A DNA stretch of 64,000 bases. It comes from Aporhodopirellula sallentina SM41 (lineage in GTDB: Bacteria; Planctomycetota; Planctomycetia; Pirellulales; Pirellulaceae). Location of the stretch: positions 1 through 64,000 of the forward strand of contig NZ_ANOH01000341.1 in the NCBI RefSeq assembly GCF_000346505.1. Direction: 5' to 3'. The notes beneath the pieces are model-generated. The model did no database searches. It was not told the origin of the DNA and worked only from the letters and a program-made list of their open reading frames with translations. A program made the position numbers and the translations under genes. Shown here in pieces: positions 52,902 through 61,626 of this stretch (position 1 is the first letter of the stretch; each line of letters starts with the position of its first letter).

Positions 52902-53283
52902 CGGGAAATCGATTCCTGCAAATCGGAGGAGCAGTCAAGGTTCGAGTCAGTTTCATCGGAACTGCCTAAGTTACCACCCCCATCACCGATTCAATATCCC
53001 TCGCAGGAACCATCCTGCCGAGCACCGCCCTGAGATCCGCCCCGCCCGAGAACCGTCCCGTTCGCCACCCCGACACCGCCCTCGCGCCAATCCGGATAAC
53101 CGACACAACCGTCACGCATTGACGTAGGGATACCCCAGACAGATCGGTTTTCGGACTTTACTGCCTCTCCGATTAGGGGGGCGACCTAGCGTTGATGGCA
53201 TCGGCGGAGAGTTTGCCGTTTGCTGACTGCGTTTTCGACACGCGGATTCACCTTCTCACTCATATCGCAAAATTCACACTGCA
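52902..53283. other. Intergenic region, 380 bp
   Basis: Between the pseudouridine synthase and the small membrane protein (divergent). No recognisable gene, tandem repeat or strong hairpin. The plus-strand T/A-rich part (about 53230-53280) is the likeliest promoter for the following gene. Confidence 0.5.
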
Positions 53284-53751
53284 ATGTCAGCCGAACCGAA
53301 TAACAAGCCGACCAACAAGAAACGTTCACAAACGGTTATTGATCGCGAAGTGCAGTACGGCGTTGTCTGGAAAATCGCCGTGCATTGGATGGCCCTTTTC
53401 GCATGCAACTCGATCGCGTTGGTGATCTGGGTCGGACTTTTCGAACAGCCCGATGTCAGTTGGAAACAAACCGTCGGCGATAGCTTCCGTCGATTCTTGC
53501 CATTCTTCGTGATCACGACAGCCCTACTCCCCGCGTTCATACTCGACACGCTGAAACTGACCAACCGATTCGCGGGTCCGGTCTCACGACTCCGGACCGA
53601 AATCAACAACGCGGCGGAAGGTCGACCGGTACGCCACTTGAAATTCCGCAACAACGACTACTGGCGTGAAATCGCCGACGGGTTCAACGCTTTGATCGAC
53701 CGCGCCGGCCTTTCCGCCGAACAAAACGACGCGACGAACGCTGCGAAATAG
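53284..53751 (+). CDS. Small two-helix membrane protein with HAMP-like end
   Basis: 155 aa. Two membrane segments (about 30-52, IAVHWMALFACNSIALVIWVG; about 70-90, FLPFFVITTALLPAFILDTL) are followed by GPVSRLRTEINNAAEGRPV and WREIADGFNALIDR, the pattern of a HAMP linker (usually ended by a coiled coil). It has no signalling output domain. It starts the TadE-TadG-TadE run on the same strand, 50 bp before the first TadE. Function unknown; it could be a regulator or anchor for the pilus-like proteins. Confidence 0.6.
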   Translation: MSAEPNNKPTNKKRSQTVIDREVQYGVVWKIAVHWMALFACNSIALVIWVGLFEQPDVSWKQTVGDSFRRFLPFFVITTALLPAFILDTLKLTNRFAGPVSRLRTEINNAAEGRPVRHLKFRNNDYWREIADGFNALIDRAGLSAEQNDATNAAK

Positions 53752-53801
53752 TAGACGGACAACGTCACTGCCCCACGAAATTGCCCGCCGAATACGAAAA
53801 C

Positions 53802-54251
53802 ATGATTCACCGAGCCAAACGCAGATTGCCACACGAATCCATTCGCCTCCGTGGCGGTTCCCGCCGACGTCTTAGCCGGCGTGGCGCCGCGGCGGTCGAG
53901 TTCGCTGTCTGCCTCCCCATCCTGATGCTTTTGGTTTTCGGTTCGATCGAAGCGTCGTGCATGATCTTCCTGAAGCAAACGTTGAATGTTGCCGCCTACG
54001 AAGCAAGTCGCGTTGCGATCCGGGACGGACAAAGCACCGCCGATGGCACGTTGTCGGCCCGTCGGATTCTCGAAGGCCGTGCGGTCAACGGGTTCGACAT
54101 CCGATTCCCCAACGGAGAAGCACTCGACACCGATCGTGGCGATGAGGTGGTCGTCGAAGTCAGTGCACCGAGCGCACCGAACAGTCCGCTGATCGGCCAA
54201 TTCGTAGCCAACCGCGTGCTGACCGCTCGCGTCGTGATGATCAAACAATAA
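53802..54251 (+). CDS. TadE-like pilus-assembly pseudopilin (first copy)
   Basis: 149 aa from the ATG at 53802; a TTG at 53781 is possible. Basic N-terminus, then RRGAAAVEFAVCLPILMLLV and FGSIEASCMIFLKQT, the TadE signature with the Glu of the pseudopilin hydrophobic segment. TadE/TadF pseudopilins belong to the Flp tight-adherence system. First of three Tad-like genes. Inner-membrane/periplasmic. Confidence 0.85.
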   Translation: MIHRAKRRLPHESIRLRGGSRRRLSRRGAAAVEFAVCLPILMLLVFGSIEASCMIFLKQTLNVAAYEASRVAIRDGQSTADGTLSARRILEGRAVNGFDIRFPNGEALDTDRGDEVVVEVSAPSAPNSPLIGQFVANRVLTARVVMIKQ

Positions 54252-54330
54252 CGCTTGCCCCTTTTTAATCCCGACACTGTCTTTCAATCCGACAAAGTCG
54301 CCCACGCTTGTTCGCGCGGAGATCACTCAC

Positions 54331-55464
54331 ATGAATTTGAATCCTTTGGCCTCCATCCCCGCAACGCTCGTGAACGACCAACGATTCCGCCCGCAGGGAC
54401 ACCTGAAAACTCGCAGAACTCTCGGCAAACACAAAAGATCAGGTGGCGCGAGACGTCCTGGGCAACCACGACGTGGGGCGATGTTGATCCTGATCGCGAT
54501 TATGCTGTTCATGTTTTTGGTCACGATGGCGTTTTCGATTGACATCGCACAAATGCATCTCTCCCGTGCCGAACTGCGAACTGCTTCCGACGCGGCCGCC
54601 AACGCAGCGGCAACGACGCTCGCCGACACACTCGATCGCAACGCGGCAATCGCCCGCGGTCAACAGATCGCAGCGGCCAACCGGGTCAACAACGATCCGC
54701 TGCTGCTCGCCCCCGGTGACTTCGATTTTGGACGCAGCGAACGACAAGCAAACGGCAAATACGCGTTCACCACCGGTGGCGAACCTCTCAACGGGGTTCG
54801 CGTCAACGGACGTCGTACCGTGGGATCACGTTCCGGCGCCGTCCCGTTGCTCTTTGGAAACGTGACAGGCACCAATATCTTCGAACCGTCGATGACCGCG
54901 ACGGCGACTTACATCGAACGCGACATCACGTTGGTGATCGATCGCAGCGGTTCGATGTCGGGACGAAAGTTTGCTGACCTAGCCGCCGCGATTCAGATCT
55001 TCACCGATCTGCTCAGTTCCACTCCCGTCGAGGAACAGGTCGGGTTGGCATCGTACAACGACCGTGCCTCCGAAGACGTCCAGTTGACCGAAGACTTCGG
55101 CGAGATCACCACCGCAATGGGACGGATTCGCACCGGTGGATTCACGAGCATCTCGCGCGGAATGCAGGCCGGACAAAACATTGCGAGCCGCGGCCGTCCG
55201 CCCGAGTTTGTCGAGAGAACGATGATCGTGATGACCGACGGTCAACACAACCGCGGCATCGAACCTCGAATCGTTGCCGAAGATCTCGCCGACGAAAAAG
55301 TCACCATTCACACGATCACGTTTGGCAACGGTGCTGACATCGCTCGCATGAGAGAGGTCGCCGACATCGGTGGCGGTCGACACTACCACGCGTTGACCGG
55401 TGCAGAACTGCAGGAAGTCTACCGCGAAATCGCATTGACCCTCGGCACCGTTCTGACGGATTGA
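54331..55464 (+). CDS. TadG-like protein with von Willebrand factor A domain
   Basis: 377 aa; GGAGATCACTCAC before the ATG is a clear ribosome binding site. Basic N-terminus, membrane segment with RRGAMLILIAIMLFMFLVTM (about 50-72) and LHLSRAELRTASDAAANAAA-like Tad region, then a vWA domain at about 197-377 with the MIDAS DRSGSMSGRKF, TGGFTSISRGMQAGQ and IVMTDGQHNRG. Large extracytoplasmic domain, likely binding partners via metal. Sits between two TadE genes; no TadA ATPase, RcpA secretin or Flp pilin in the window. Confidence 0.88.
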   Translation: MNLNPLASIPATLVNDQRFRPQGHLKTRRTLGKHKRSGGARRPGQPRRGAMLILIAIMLFMFLVTMAFSIDIAQMHLSRAELRTASDAAANAAATTLADTLDRNAAIARGQQIAAANRVNNDPLLLAPGDFDFGRSERQANGKYAFTTGGEPLNGVRVNGRRTVGSRSGAVPLLFGNVTGTNIFEPSMTATATYIERDITLVIDRSGSMSGRKFADLAAAIQIFTDLLSSTPVEEQVGLASYNDRASEDVQLTEDFGEITTAMGRIRTGGFTSISRGMQAGQNIASRGRPPEFVERTMIVMTDGQHNRGIEPRIVAEDLADEKVTIHTITFGNGADIARMREVADIGGGRHYHALTGAELQEVYREIALTLGTVLTD

Positions 55465-55572
55465 GCCGCCACATCCGAGCCCGTCCTCGGTTCGCTCGGA
55501 GTTGTCGGTAACCCCATCGCTGCCGTTGATCAAATCAATACCCGGATTGCACCATAATCCCCGGACTGCAAC

Positions 55573-56022
55573 ATGCCTCTGATTACCTCTCCCCATCACA
55601 ACAATGCCGTCCGCCGGATCGAACGCGTTGCACCACGCCGCAGCAATCGCACCGGTGCCGTGGCCGTTGAGTTCGCAGTGGTCGCTCCGCTGTTGTTCCT
55701 GTTCTTCTTTGCCGGGTTTGAATTTTGCCGCGTGGCGATGATTCGACATACGGTCGATAACGCGGTGTATGAGGGCGCTCGCCGTGGAATCATACCGGGC
55801 GGAACGAACGCGGAAGTCCGAGCCGAAGCCGAACGTGTTCTGAGCACCATCGGGCTGCGAGACTTTTCGCTCGTCGTCACCCCCGCTGTCATTGACGACG
55901 ATACCGACGACGTCACCGTCCGCCTGACCGTTCCATTGGACGTCAATACATTCGTGCCTGCTCAGTTTTTCGTCGGGAAGGAAATCCAACGCGAGCTAAC
56001 GATGAGACGTGAAGGTCGTTGA
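55573..56022 (+). CDS. TadE-like pilus-assembly pseudopilin (second copy)
   Basis: 149 aa, the same length as the first TadE. Conserved start: RTGAVAVEFAVVAPLLFLFF then FAGFEFCRVAMIRH, followed by a periplasmic domain. The two copies share architecture but low sequence identity. Third gene of the Tad-like set; ATG start. Confidence 0.85.
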   Translation: MPLITSPHHNNAVRRIERVAPRRSNRTGAVAVEFAVVAPLLFLFFFAGFEFCRVAMIRHTVDNAVYEGARRGIIPGGTNAEVRAEAERVLSTIGLRDFSLVVTPAVIDDDTDDVTVRLTVPLDVNTFVPAQFFVGKEIQRELTMRREGR

Positions 56023-56078
56023 GTCGGGCAACCAATTCGTTAGACTGAGAAGGATCGACCGCAGCGGTCTTATGATCG

Positions 56079-57035
56079 ATGCGTCATGCGTCGGCCCCTC
56101 TGCAGGCGGCACCTTCACTTCATCGCAGCGGTTTGCCAGTGAGGCATTCAACAAACAAACACGTCGCTCCAGGCAGGACGCGGGTACTGCTGATCGATTT
56201 GGACAATTGTCCTCATGAGGTGCTCAACCTTACCACGACTGCAGAGCGATATGATTTGATCATCGCTTCTCATGGTCGTCAGGAACCACGAGTTCCACTC
56301 GGCATGGCGTCGGTTCTCGGCCTCTTGATCGCCGAAGGCAAGATCGAAATCTGGGCAATGCCGGCGGGAAAGAATTCGGCCGACTTCGGATTGACGTTTA
56401 TCGCCGGTCGACTGTCCGCGGAACTCCCCAAAGACGCGATATTCGAAGTCGCCTCCAAAGACAAAGACCTCGAACACGCCGTCGACTTGCTTACTCGCAC
56501 CGGATTCGAGGCCACGCGAATCGACTCTTCGGCCCAGGTCGCAGTAAAACCTCCCACAACTGCCGAGGTCTCTGTGCTCGCTAGCCGCATTGCGAGTTCG
56601 TTCAATGGTCGCGGAGCCAAGTCGCGTCCCAAACGCAAACGCAGCCTTCATGCGGTCGTTAAAGCTCGCGGGCCGACGCCCGATCATGGAATGTCCGCGC
56701 TCAAAGAACTCGAGCGAGCCGGAGCCATCGCATACGACCGACACGGTGCCCCGACATACGACAATGAAATTCTCAAATCACTTGCGTCGCTCGCACCGAA
56801 GAAAAAGAACAAGACCGAAGCCCTTCCGCTGAAGAAACTCATCCCACCGAAACGCGCTGCTCGGAACACAAACGACTCGCAACTAACACTGTTCGAGTGC
56901 GACGAAATAGAAGGCGTTGCCGAGACCGAAACTCCACCGCCGGGTACTGCCACGGCGTACGCCAACATCCTTGATCGGTATCCAATCGAAAAAGCAATCC
57001 CAGACGCGATCGAAAACGACGACGTCCCGTTCTGA
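56079..57035 (+). CDS. PIN/NYN-like domain protein with winged-helix-like C-terminus
   Basis: 318 aa. A PIN/NYN-like nuclease fold is seen at about 35-150: VLLIDLDNCP (first acidic residues), LIIASHGRQ, MPAGKNSADFGLTFIAGRLS, and FEVASKDKDLEHAVDLLTR (SxDxD acidic core). A Lys/Arg-rich linker (about 180-210) precedes a wHTH-like region (GMSALKELERAGAIAYDRHG). PIN/NYN proteins cut RNA, with the acidic residues binding Mg. Start uncertain: ATG at 56079 gives an atypical N-terminus; a GTG at 56139 would begin closer to the domain. Follows TadE on the same strand. Confidence 0.7.
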   Translation: MRHASAPLQAAPSLHRSGLPVRHSTNKHVAPGRTRVLLIDLDNCPHEVLNLTTTAERYDLIIASHGRQEPRVPLGMASVLGLLIAEGKIEIWAMPAGKNSADFGLTFIAGRLSAELPKDAIFEVASKDKDLEHAVDLLTRTGFEATRIDSSAQVAVKPPTTAEVSVLASRIASSFNGRGAKSRPKRKRSLHAVVKARGPTPDHGMSALKELERAGAIAYDRHGAPTYDNEILKSLASLAPKKKNKTEALPLKKLIPPKRAARNTNDSQLTLFECDEIEGVAETETPPPGTATAYANILDRYPIEKAIPDAIENDDVPF

Positions 57036-57163
57036 CGCAGGCATACGGAACGCCGTAAACGGGTCTGTGCAGAACGATGACTCTCGAGGGTCGGGCAACC
57101 AAGGGTTCAGGAAACGTCAAAACGTTTCGAATATTGATGTGCCCGAATCCCGTAGTTGCATTC

Positions 57164-57223
57164 GCCAGAAATCAAACCACCGGAATCCAGGTGATTTCGG
57201 AAATCACGCCACCGAATTCTGGC
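57164..57223. repeat. Palindromic element between convergent genes
   Basis: GCCAGAA (57164-57170) and TTCTGGC (57217-57223) flank an inner hairpin GTGATTT-CGG-AAATCAC (57191-57207). It lies between the stops of the PIN/NYN gene and fliG. Similar to the element at 28291-28320. Confidence 0.55.
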
Positions 57224-57267
57224 AACCCAAACCTGGCAACATTGCCTACATCATTTTTGGATACGAT

Positions 57268-58293
57268 CTAGGTGACGTATTCTTCTTCGGCTTCGCCCGA
57301 TGGTCTCGAGATTTCGCCGGTGTCTTCGAGATGCCGGACGATGTCGACAATCTTCTGTTGCACCGACTCGACTTCGCTGATTCGAACGCTGCCGAGGTAG
57401 CCCATTTCTTCTTTGAGATTTTCGGCTGCTCGGGAACTCATGTTGCGGAGCACCTTCTCCTGCAACCCGGAACTGGCACCCTTGAGCGCCATCGCCCACT
57501 GAGCGGTCTCGACGTTCTTGAGCAGCGACTGAATATCGCGATCGCCGAGTTTGATGATATCTTCAAAGACGAACATCAAACGACGAATTTCTTCCGACAA
57601 CTCGGGATCTTCGCGGCCGAGTGATTCCATGATCGTGCGTTCGACAGCCCGTTCGACCACGTTGAGAATCTCGGCAACGCTCTCGACACCGCCCATGTTG
57701 CTTTGTTGCTGGTTGACCATGCTGCTCAACCGCATTTCCAAACCGCGTTCGAGCTCGGCGACGGCGGCGGGGCTCGTCCGGCCGATATTGGCGACTCGCC
57801 GAATCACCTCGAGCTGCTTCTCCGCATCGAGTCCCGCCATGACTTCGGCTGCATAGGTCGAAGGCACATGGCTGAGCAACAACGCGATCGTCTGTGGATG
57901 TTCATCGCCAATGAACTGCAACAACGTTTGCGTGTCCACTTTTTTGACGAAGCCGAACGGCATCGCCTCGATCGTCTGCTGCAGATTCCCGATCAACTCC
58001 GCGGCGTCTCGACCGAGAGCCTCCTTGATCAGTTCCTTCGCTCGTTCGAGACCACCGGGACTGGCATAGATGGAACTCGCTTTGCTCGTCAGGAACTCCG
58101 CGATCACCACCTCTTGCTCATCGCCACCGACCGAATCGATCTGAGCGATCTTGATACTGATCAACTCGATCAAACGTGGCGGCAATTGCCCGAGCACCTT
58201 GGCTGCCGTCTTGGTCGGCAGACTCATCAACAGAATCGCCGCCTTGCTCAAACCGCGTTCTTCGGCTGTTGATATGGAGAGAGTGTCAGTCAT
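57268..58293 (-). CDS. fliG: Flagellar motor switch protein FliG
   Basis: 341 aa, normal length. Rotor protein of the flagellar switch that contacts the stator and sets rotation direction. N-terminal GLSKAAILLMSLPTKTAAKV and LPPRLIELISIKIAQI; middle-domain EHPQTIALLLSHVPSTYAAEV (FliM-binding); C-terminal domain with MFVFEDIIKLGDRDIQSLLK and the charged GASSGLQEKVLRNMSSRAAE helix that faces the stator. No other flagellar gene is in the window, so it is an orphan here. ATG start. Confidence 0.93.
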   Translation of the reverse strand: MTDTLSISTAEERGLSKAAILLMSLPTKTAAKVLGQLPPRLIELISIKIAQIDSVGGDEQEVVIAEFLTSKASSIYASPGGLERAKELIKEALGRDAAELIGNLQQTIEAMPFGFVKKVDTQTLLQFIGDEHPQTIALLLSHVPSTYAAEVMAGLDAEKQLEVIRRVANIGRTSPAAVAELERGLEMRLSSMVNQQQSNMGGVESVAEILNVVERAVERTIMESLGREDPELSEEIRRLMFVFEDIIKLGDRDIQSLLKNVETAQWAMALKGASSGLQEKVLRNMSSRAAENLKEEMGYLGSVRISEVESVQQKIVDIVRHLEDTGEISRPSGEAEEEYVT

Positions 58294-58433
58294 CGAGTCG
58301 GTCGTAGTCGTTCGAAAGAAGACGCCCGGGTTGCGGGCAGGTTGCTTTATCTTATTTCGACGATTTGAACCGGAATCCTCAGCGAGTTCTCATGTCGAGG
58401 ACGTGCCCTCGCAATCGATACAACCGATCGCCT

Positions 58434-59648
58434 TCAAGTGTTGTCGTCACGTTTCCTAGTCCATCGAAGCGTTACAAACTGCGCCGTGCGTATACCTTCG
58501 ATATGTCCCGGCCAATGACCGAGTGATACCTCGCGTCGATCGATAGCCTGCGCCGCGACGTTTCCTTGCGGAAGTTGTCCGTCCTGCTGACTTCCCCCGA
58601 CCGCGTTGTCGTCCGAGACGATCGCGTTTGCCAGCCGCGTCCAGTGCTCGCGGTTCATGTCGCGTCGTGGCCAGTTTCGCTCAGCAAACATTTTCTGACA
58701 GGCGGCGACGACAATCGGCATCTCCCTGGCGAGCGACTCGGAATGCGGCCAACGTTGCAACGTCCTCGTGGCTGTTGCCCACGACACCGCCGATGGCCGT
58801 GCGAATCGAATCAGCTCGACGCTACCTGAATCTGCCACTTGCTCGTCAACATCAAGATCCGCGACGACAAATGCGTCGATCCACTGCTGAGCCATCCGCC
58901 CCATCAGGTCATCCCTTTGCCACTGGTTCTCGGCCGCACGCGAGATCGCATCCACCGCATGCGGGAACCGCGATTGCAACGTGGGCAACGCCTCGTGCCT
59001 AATCCAATTGCGTGTGTAGCGGATGTCTTGGTTGCTGGCGTCTTCGCGCCACGTCTGTCCGATTTCTTGCAAACCGGCCCGCAGTTCATGGCGGCGAAAC
59101 GTCAAGAGCGGACGGCGGATCACAAAATCACTTCCCAACGGACGCGCCGGCTGAATACCTCGCAATCCCGCTGCGCCGGTTCCCCGGAGCAGATGATGCA
59201 ACACCGTTTCGGCTTGGTCGTCGCAGGTATGAGCCAGCGCGACATACCGGCACCCCGTTTCCGCGGCGGTCCGCGCAAAGAAGTCGAGTCGATCCTGACG
59301 TAGGCCCGCTTCGGCATCGCAGGAACCATCACCGACGGCTCGGCCGACGTGCAGTGTCACGTCCAAACGGGTTGCCAATTCGCGTACGAATGCCTCGTCC
59401 GCATCGGACTGTTCGCCACGCAACCGATGATTGAAATGCGCGATACCAAGCGGCGGCGGGACTCGATCGGCTCCGGCAAACCGAGTCCGATATCGATCCA
59501 CGATCAACCGGGTCAATGCGACGCTATCCGCCCCACCGCTGCACCCGATCAGGGTTCCGACATCGGTAGACGAATCCGACCAAACTCGGCGGAAACGTTC
59601 ACGCAGGCAACTCCAAAGCGGCATCGAACAATCTTCCGATGCGTTCAT
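58434..59648 (-). CDS. tilS: tRNA(Ile)-lysidine synthetase
   Basis: 404 aa from the ATG at 59648, picked because GCGAGGAT gives a ribosome binding site and the SGGxDS loop follows at about 40 (IGCSGGADSVALTRL); the frame runs on to 59978. Adds lysine to C34 of tRNA-Ile(CAU) so that it reads AUA; essential in most bacteria. PP-loop ATPase motif as above, then AHFNHRLRGEQSDADEAFVR, ALAHTCDDQAETVLHHLLRG and RPLLTFRRHELRAGLQ, with the C-terminal tRNA-binding domain. Follows the Met-rich protein gene with an 85-bp gap, same strand. Confidence 0.9.
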   Translation of the reverse strand: MNASEDCSMPLWSCLRERFRRVWSDSSTDVGTLIGCSGGADSVALTRLIVDRYRTRFAGADRVPPPLGIAHFNHRLRGEQSDADEAFVRELATRLDVTLHVGRAVGDGSCDAEAGLRQDRLDFFARTAAETGCRYVALAHTCDDQAETVLHHLLRGTGAAGLRGIQPARPLGSDFVIRRPLLTFRRHELRAGLQEIGQTWREDASNQDIRYTRNWIRHEALPTLQSRFPHAVDAISRAAENQWQRDDLMGRMAQQWIDAFVVADLDVDEQVADSGSVELIRFARPSAVSWATATRTLQRWPHSESLAREMPIVVAACQKMFAERNWPRRDMNREHWTRLANAIVSDDNAVGGSQQDGQLPQGNVAAQAIDRREVSLGHWPGHIEGIRTAQFVTLRWTRKRDDNT

Positions 59649-59733
59649 ATCCTCGCCACCACGCACGCCGACGAATGGAGAACGTCGGCCGTTGAAGAAG
59701 GGGCGTTTTCGAAACCGTGTGAACGCACCGCGG

Positions 59734-61626
59734 TTACTGGCCCGGCAAACCGCCGGCCGCAGGAAGTCCACCTGCCCCTGGAAGTCCACCGTCGGCAGGT
59801 TGATCGGCGTCGCCTCCACCCACGTTTCCAAAACCGGGGAACATCGGCAATACAGGGTTTTCCTGAATCGACGTGTCCTCTTCCTCGTAGTCAACCTCAA
59901 TGCCGGCGAGATCACCGAGAACCGGACGCTGCGTGTCCAACGCCTCGAGCCACTCTTCCAACGTATCGAGTTGCTCATCGTTCACGACGGCAGAAACTTC
60001 GAGAATCCGATCCACCCATGCTTGAACTTCAGCACGTTGATTCTCGGGCACTCCCGCCATCAAACCGCTCGGCTTTTCCTCAGGTGTTCCTTGGGCAGAG
60101 CCCGTCGCGCCTTGAAGCAATTGCTGCAACACGAAGTCGATCTTCCGCCGGGACAGGTTGACTTCGGGCGGTTGTGGATTGGCGATGGTCTGCATCATTC
60201 CGTAGCCCATGTCCATCCCCATTCCCATGTCCATATCAGGCCCCATGCCCATCCCCATGCCCATCTCCATGCCCATTTCCATGTCCATATCGGGTCCCAT
60301 TCCCATTCCCATGCCTGGGTCGCCCATCATGCCACTCGGCGCACGTCCCTTGCGAGTTGCAGTGATGGCTTTGGGTTTTTCAGGTGCCGCCTTTCGCAGG
60401 AAATCGATCGGGTTGGGCGGTTGAGATTGTGCCGGACGTGGTCGAGTTTGTGCAGCAAAACGATCGAGTTCGGATTGCACGGCGTTGAACGCACGAGCCG
60501 ACCACTGCTTCATCACCTCGCCAGGATTTTCGACTTTGCCTTCCAACCCCGATTGAAAACCGCCGAGTTTGGATGCGGAGTAAAGTGCGATCAGGTCAGG
60601 CTTCTCTTCCGACGTACTGATACTGATCAACTGCGTTCCCAACGTCGCGTCGTTGGGGGCACGCAGGATGTTCAGAATATCGACCGCGAAACGCTGCAGG
60701 TACGCGTGAGCCTTCGGATCTCGCGAGCCAGGCACTTCCTGGTTGAGCAAATTGTTCATCTCAGTCACCAACGCCGTCTTTTCATCCGGCTTCATGACCG
60801 GGAATGCCAGTCGCGTGTAGTGGTGAATTCCGTGCAGAGCGGCGGCGCGAATCCCGTCGCTCTCGTTTTCGTCGGTGTAGAGTTTGAACAAAATCGGATA
60901 GCTGTAACGCAGCGGCAACGGCGGCCGTCCGTTAGCGATATCCAATGGCTTTTCATTCAGCCGGGCCAATGCGTTGATCGCGTTGATACGAGCGGCCGGT
61001 AGGTAGTTGCCCTCCGCAACCTTTTTCATGCCAACAAAGGTGCCAGCCAACAAGGTTCGGGTTCCCGCGCTACCGATTCGCTGCGCCCCGTCGACGTCCT
61101 TGAGCAGTCCTTCGACGATGTCGCTGAGTTCAGGAAGCGACTCCCGTTGGGTGATCTTCCACGGGATGTATTGCTCGAGATAGAACTTGGACATTCCCGG
61201 AGCGGAAGAATCCACTTTGCTCAGATCCTTCGCGGTCTTGAGCTGCATGACCGCCCGTTCGAGCTGAGATGCTCTTTTCGGATCTTTGAAAGCTTCGAAC
61301 GCGGGTGGCAATTTAATCGCGTCGAATTGCTGGGCCGAGACGACACCAGCGAGCATCCACCAGAACGCGGCCATCACCGCCATCGCAAACCACAGCCTGA
61401 CCGCCCATCGTCTGCGTTCTCGACCGTCCACGCCGGTCTGTGCCGCAACCCGAGCCGTACCGAAATGCGGCGGCGTCGGTACCGATCGATGCTCAACCCG
61501 CGTGATCCCCGTCCGAGATGATTTGTCCGATGACGAATCGGCAGCGGCTGGGTATCGGGTTTGGTTGGATAGTTCGTTGTGCAAACGCAACGCCACACCT
61601 GTGTTGAGAGAAGAGAGCGGAGACAA
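59734..61626 (-). CDS. Exported protein with a Met-Gly-Asp repeat tract
   Basis: 630 aa at most: the open frame begins at a TTG (61626), but a GTG at 61431 gives a clean signal peptide (RRRWAVRLWFAMAVMAAFWW, LAGVVSA then QQFDA). Middle region mainly helical with HEAT-like segments (INALARLNEKP, AALHGIHHYTRLAF). Then RAPSGMMGDPGMGMGMGP followed by two runs of MD/MG pairs (forward 60208-60317). An acidic, Gly/Pro/Gln-rich C-terminus. Periplasmic or surface-attached; the Met cluster could bind Cu or other soft metals, which is inference. No family recognised beyond planctomycete hypotheticals. Confidence 0.6.
   Translation of the reverse strand: MSPLSSLNTGVALRLHNELSNQTRYPAAADSSSDKSSRTGITRVEHRSVPTPPHFGTARVAAQTGVDGRERRRWAVRLWFAMAVMAAFWWMLAGVVSAQQFDAIKLPPAFEAFKDPKRASQLERAVMQLKTAKDLSKVDSSAPGMSKFYLEQYIPWKITQRESLPELSDIVEGLLKDVDGAQRIGSAGTRTLLAGTFVGMKKVAEGNYLPAARINAINALARLNEKPLDIANGRPPLPLRYSYPILFKLYTDENESDGIRAAALHGIHHYTRLAFPVMKPDEKTALVTEMNNLLNQEVPGSRDPKAHAYLQRFAVDILNILRAPNDATLGTQLISISTSEEKPDLIALYSASKLGGFQSGLEGKVENPGEVMKQWSARAFNAVQSELDRFAAQTRPRPAQSQPPNPIDFLRKAAPEKPKAITATRKGRAPSGMMGDPGMGMGMGPDMDMEMGMEMGMGMGMGPDMDMGMGMDMGYGMMQTIANPQPPEVNLSRRKIDFVLQQLLQGATGSAQGTPEEKPSGLMAGVPENQRAEVQAWVDRILEVSAVVNDEQLDTLEEWLEALDTQRPVLGDLAGIEVDYEEEDTSIQENPVLPMFPGFGNVGGGDADQPADGGLPGAGGLPAAGGLPGQ
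60208..60317 (-). repeat. Internal Met-Gly-Asp coding repeat
   Basis: Tract coding for two near-copies of MGMGPDMDM-E/G-MGM-E/D-MG, built from ATG and GGN/GAN codons. On the plus strand it is CCATGT/CCATCC runs. It belongs to the gene at 59734-61626 and may be slippage-prone. Confidence 0.75.
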
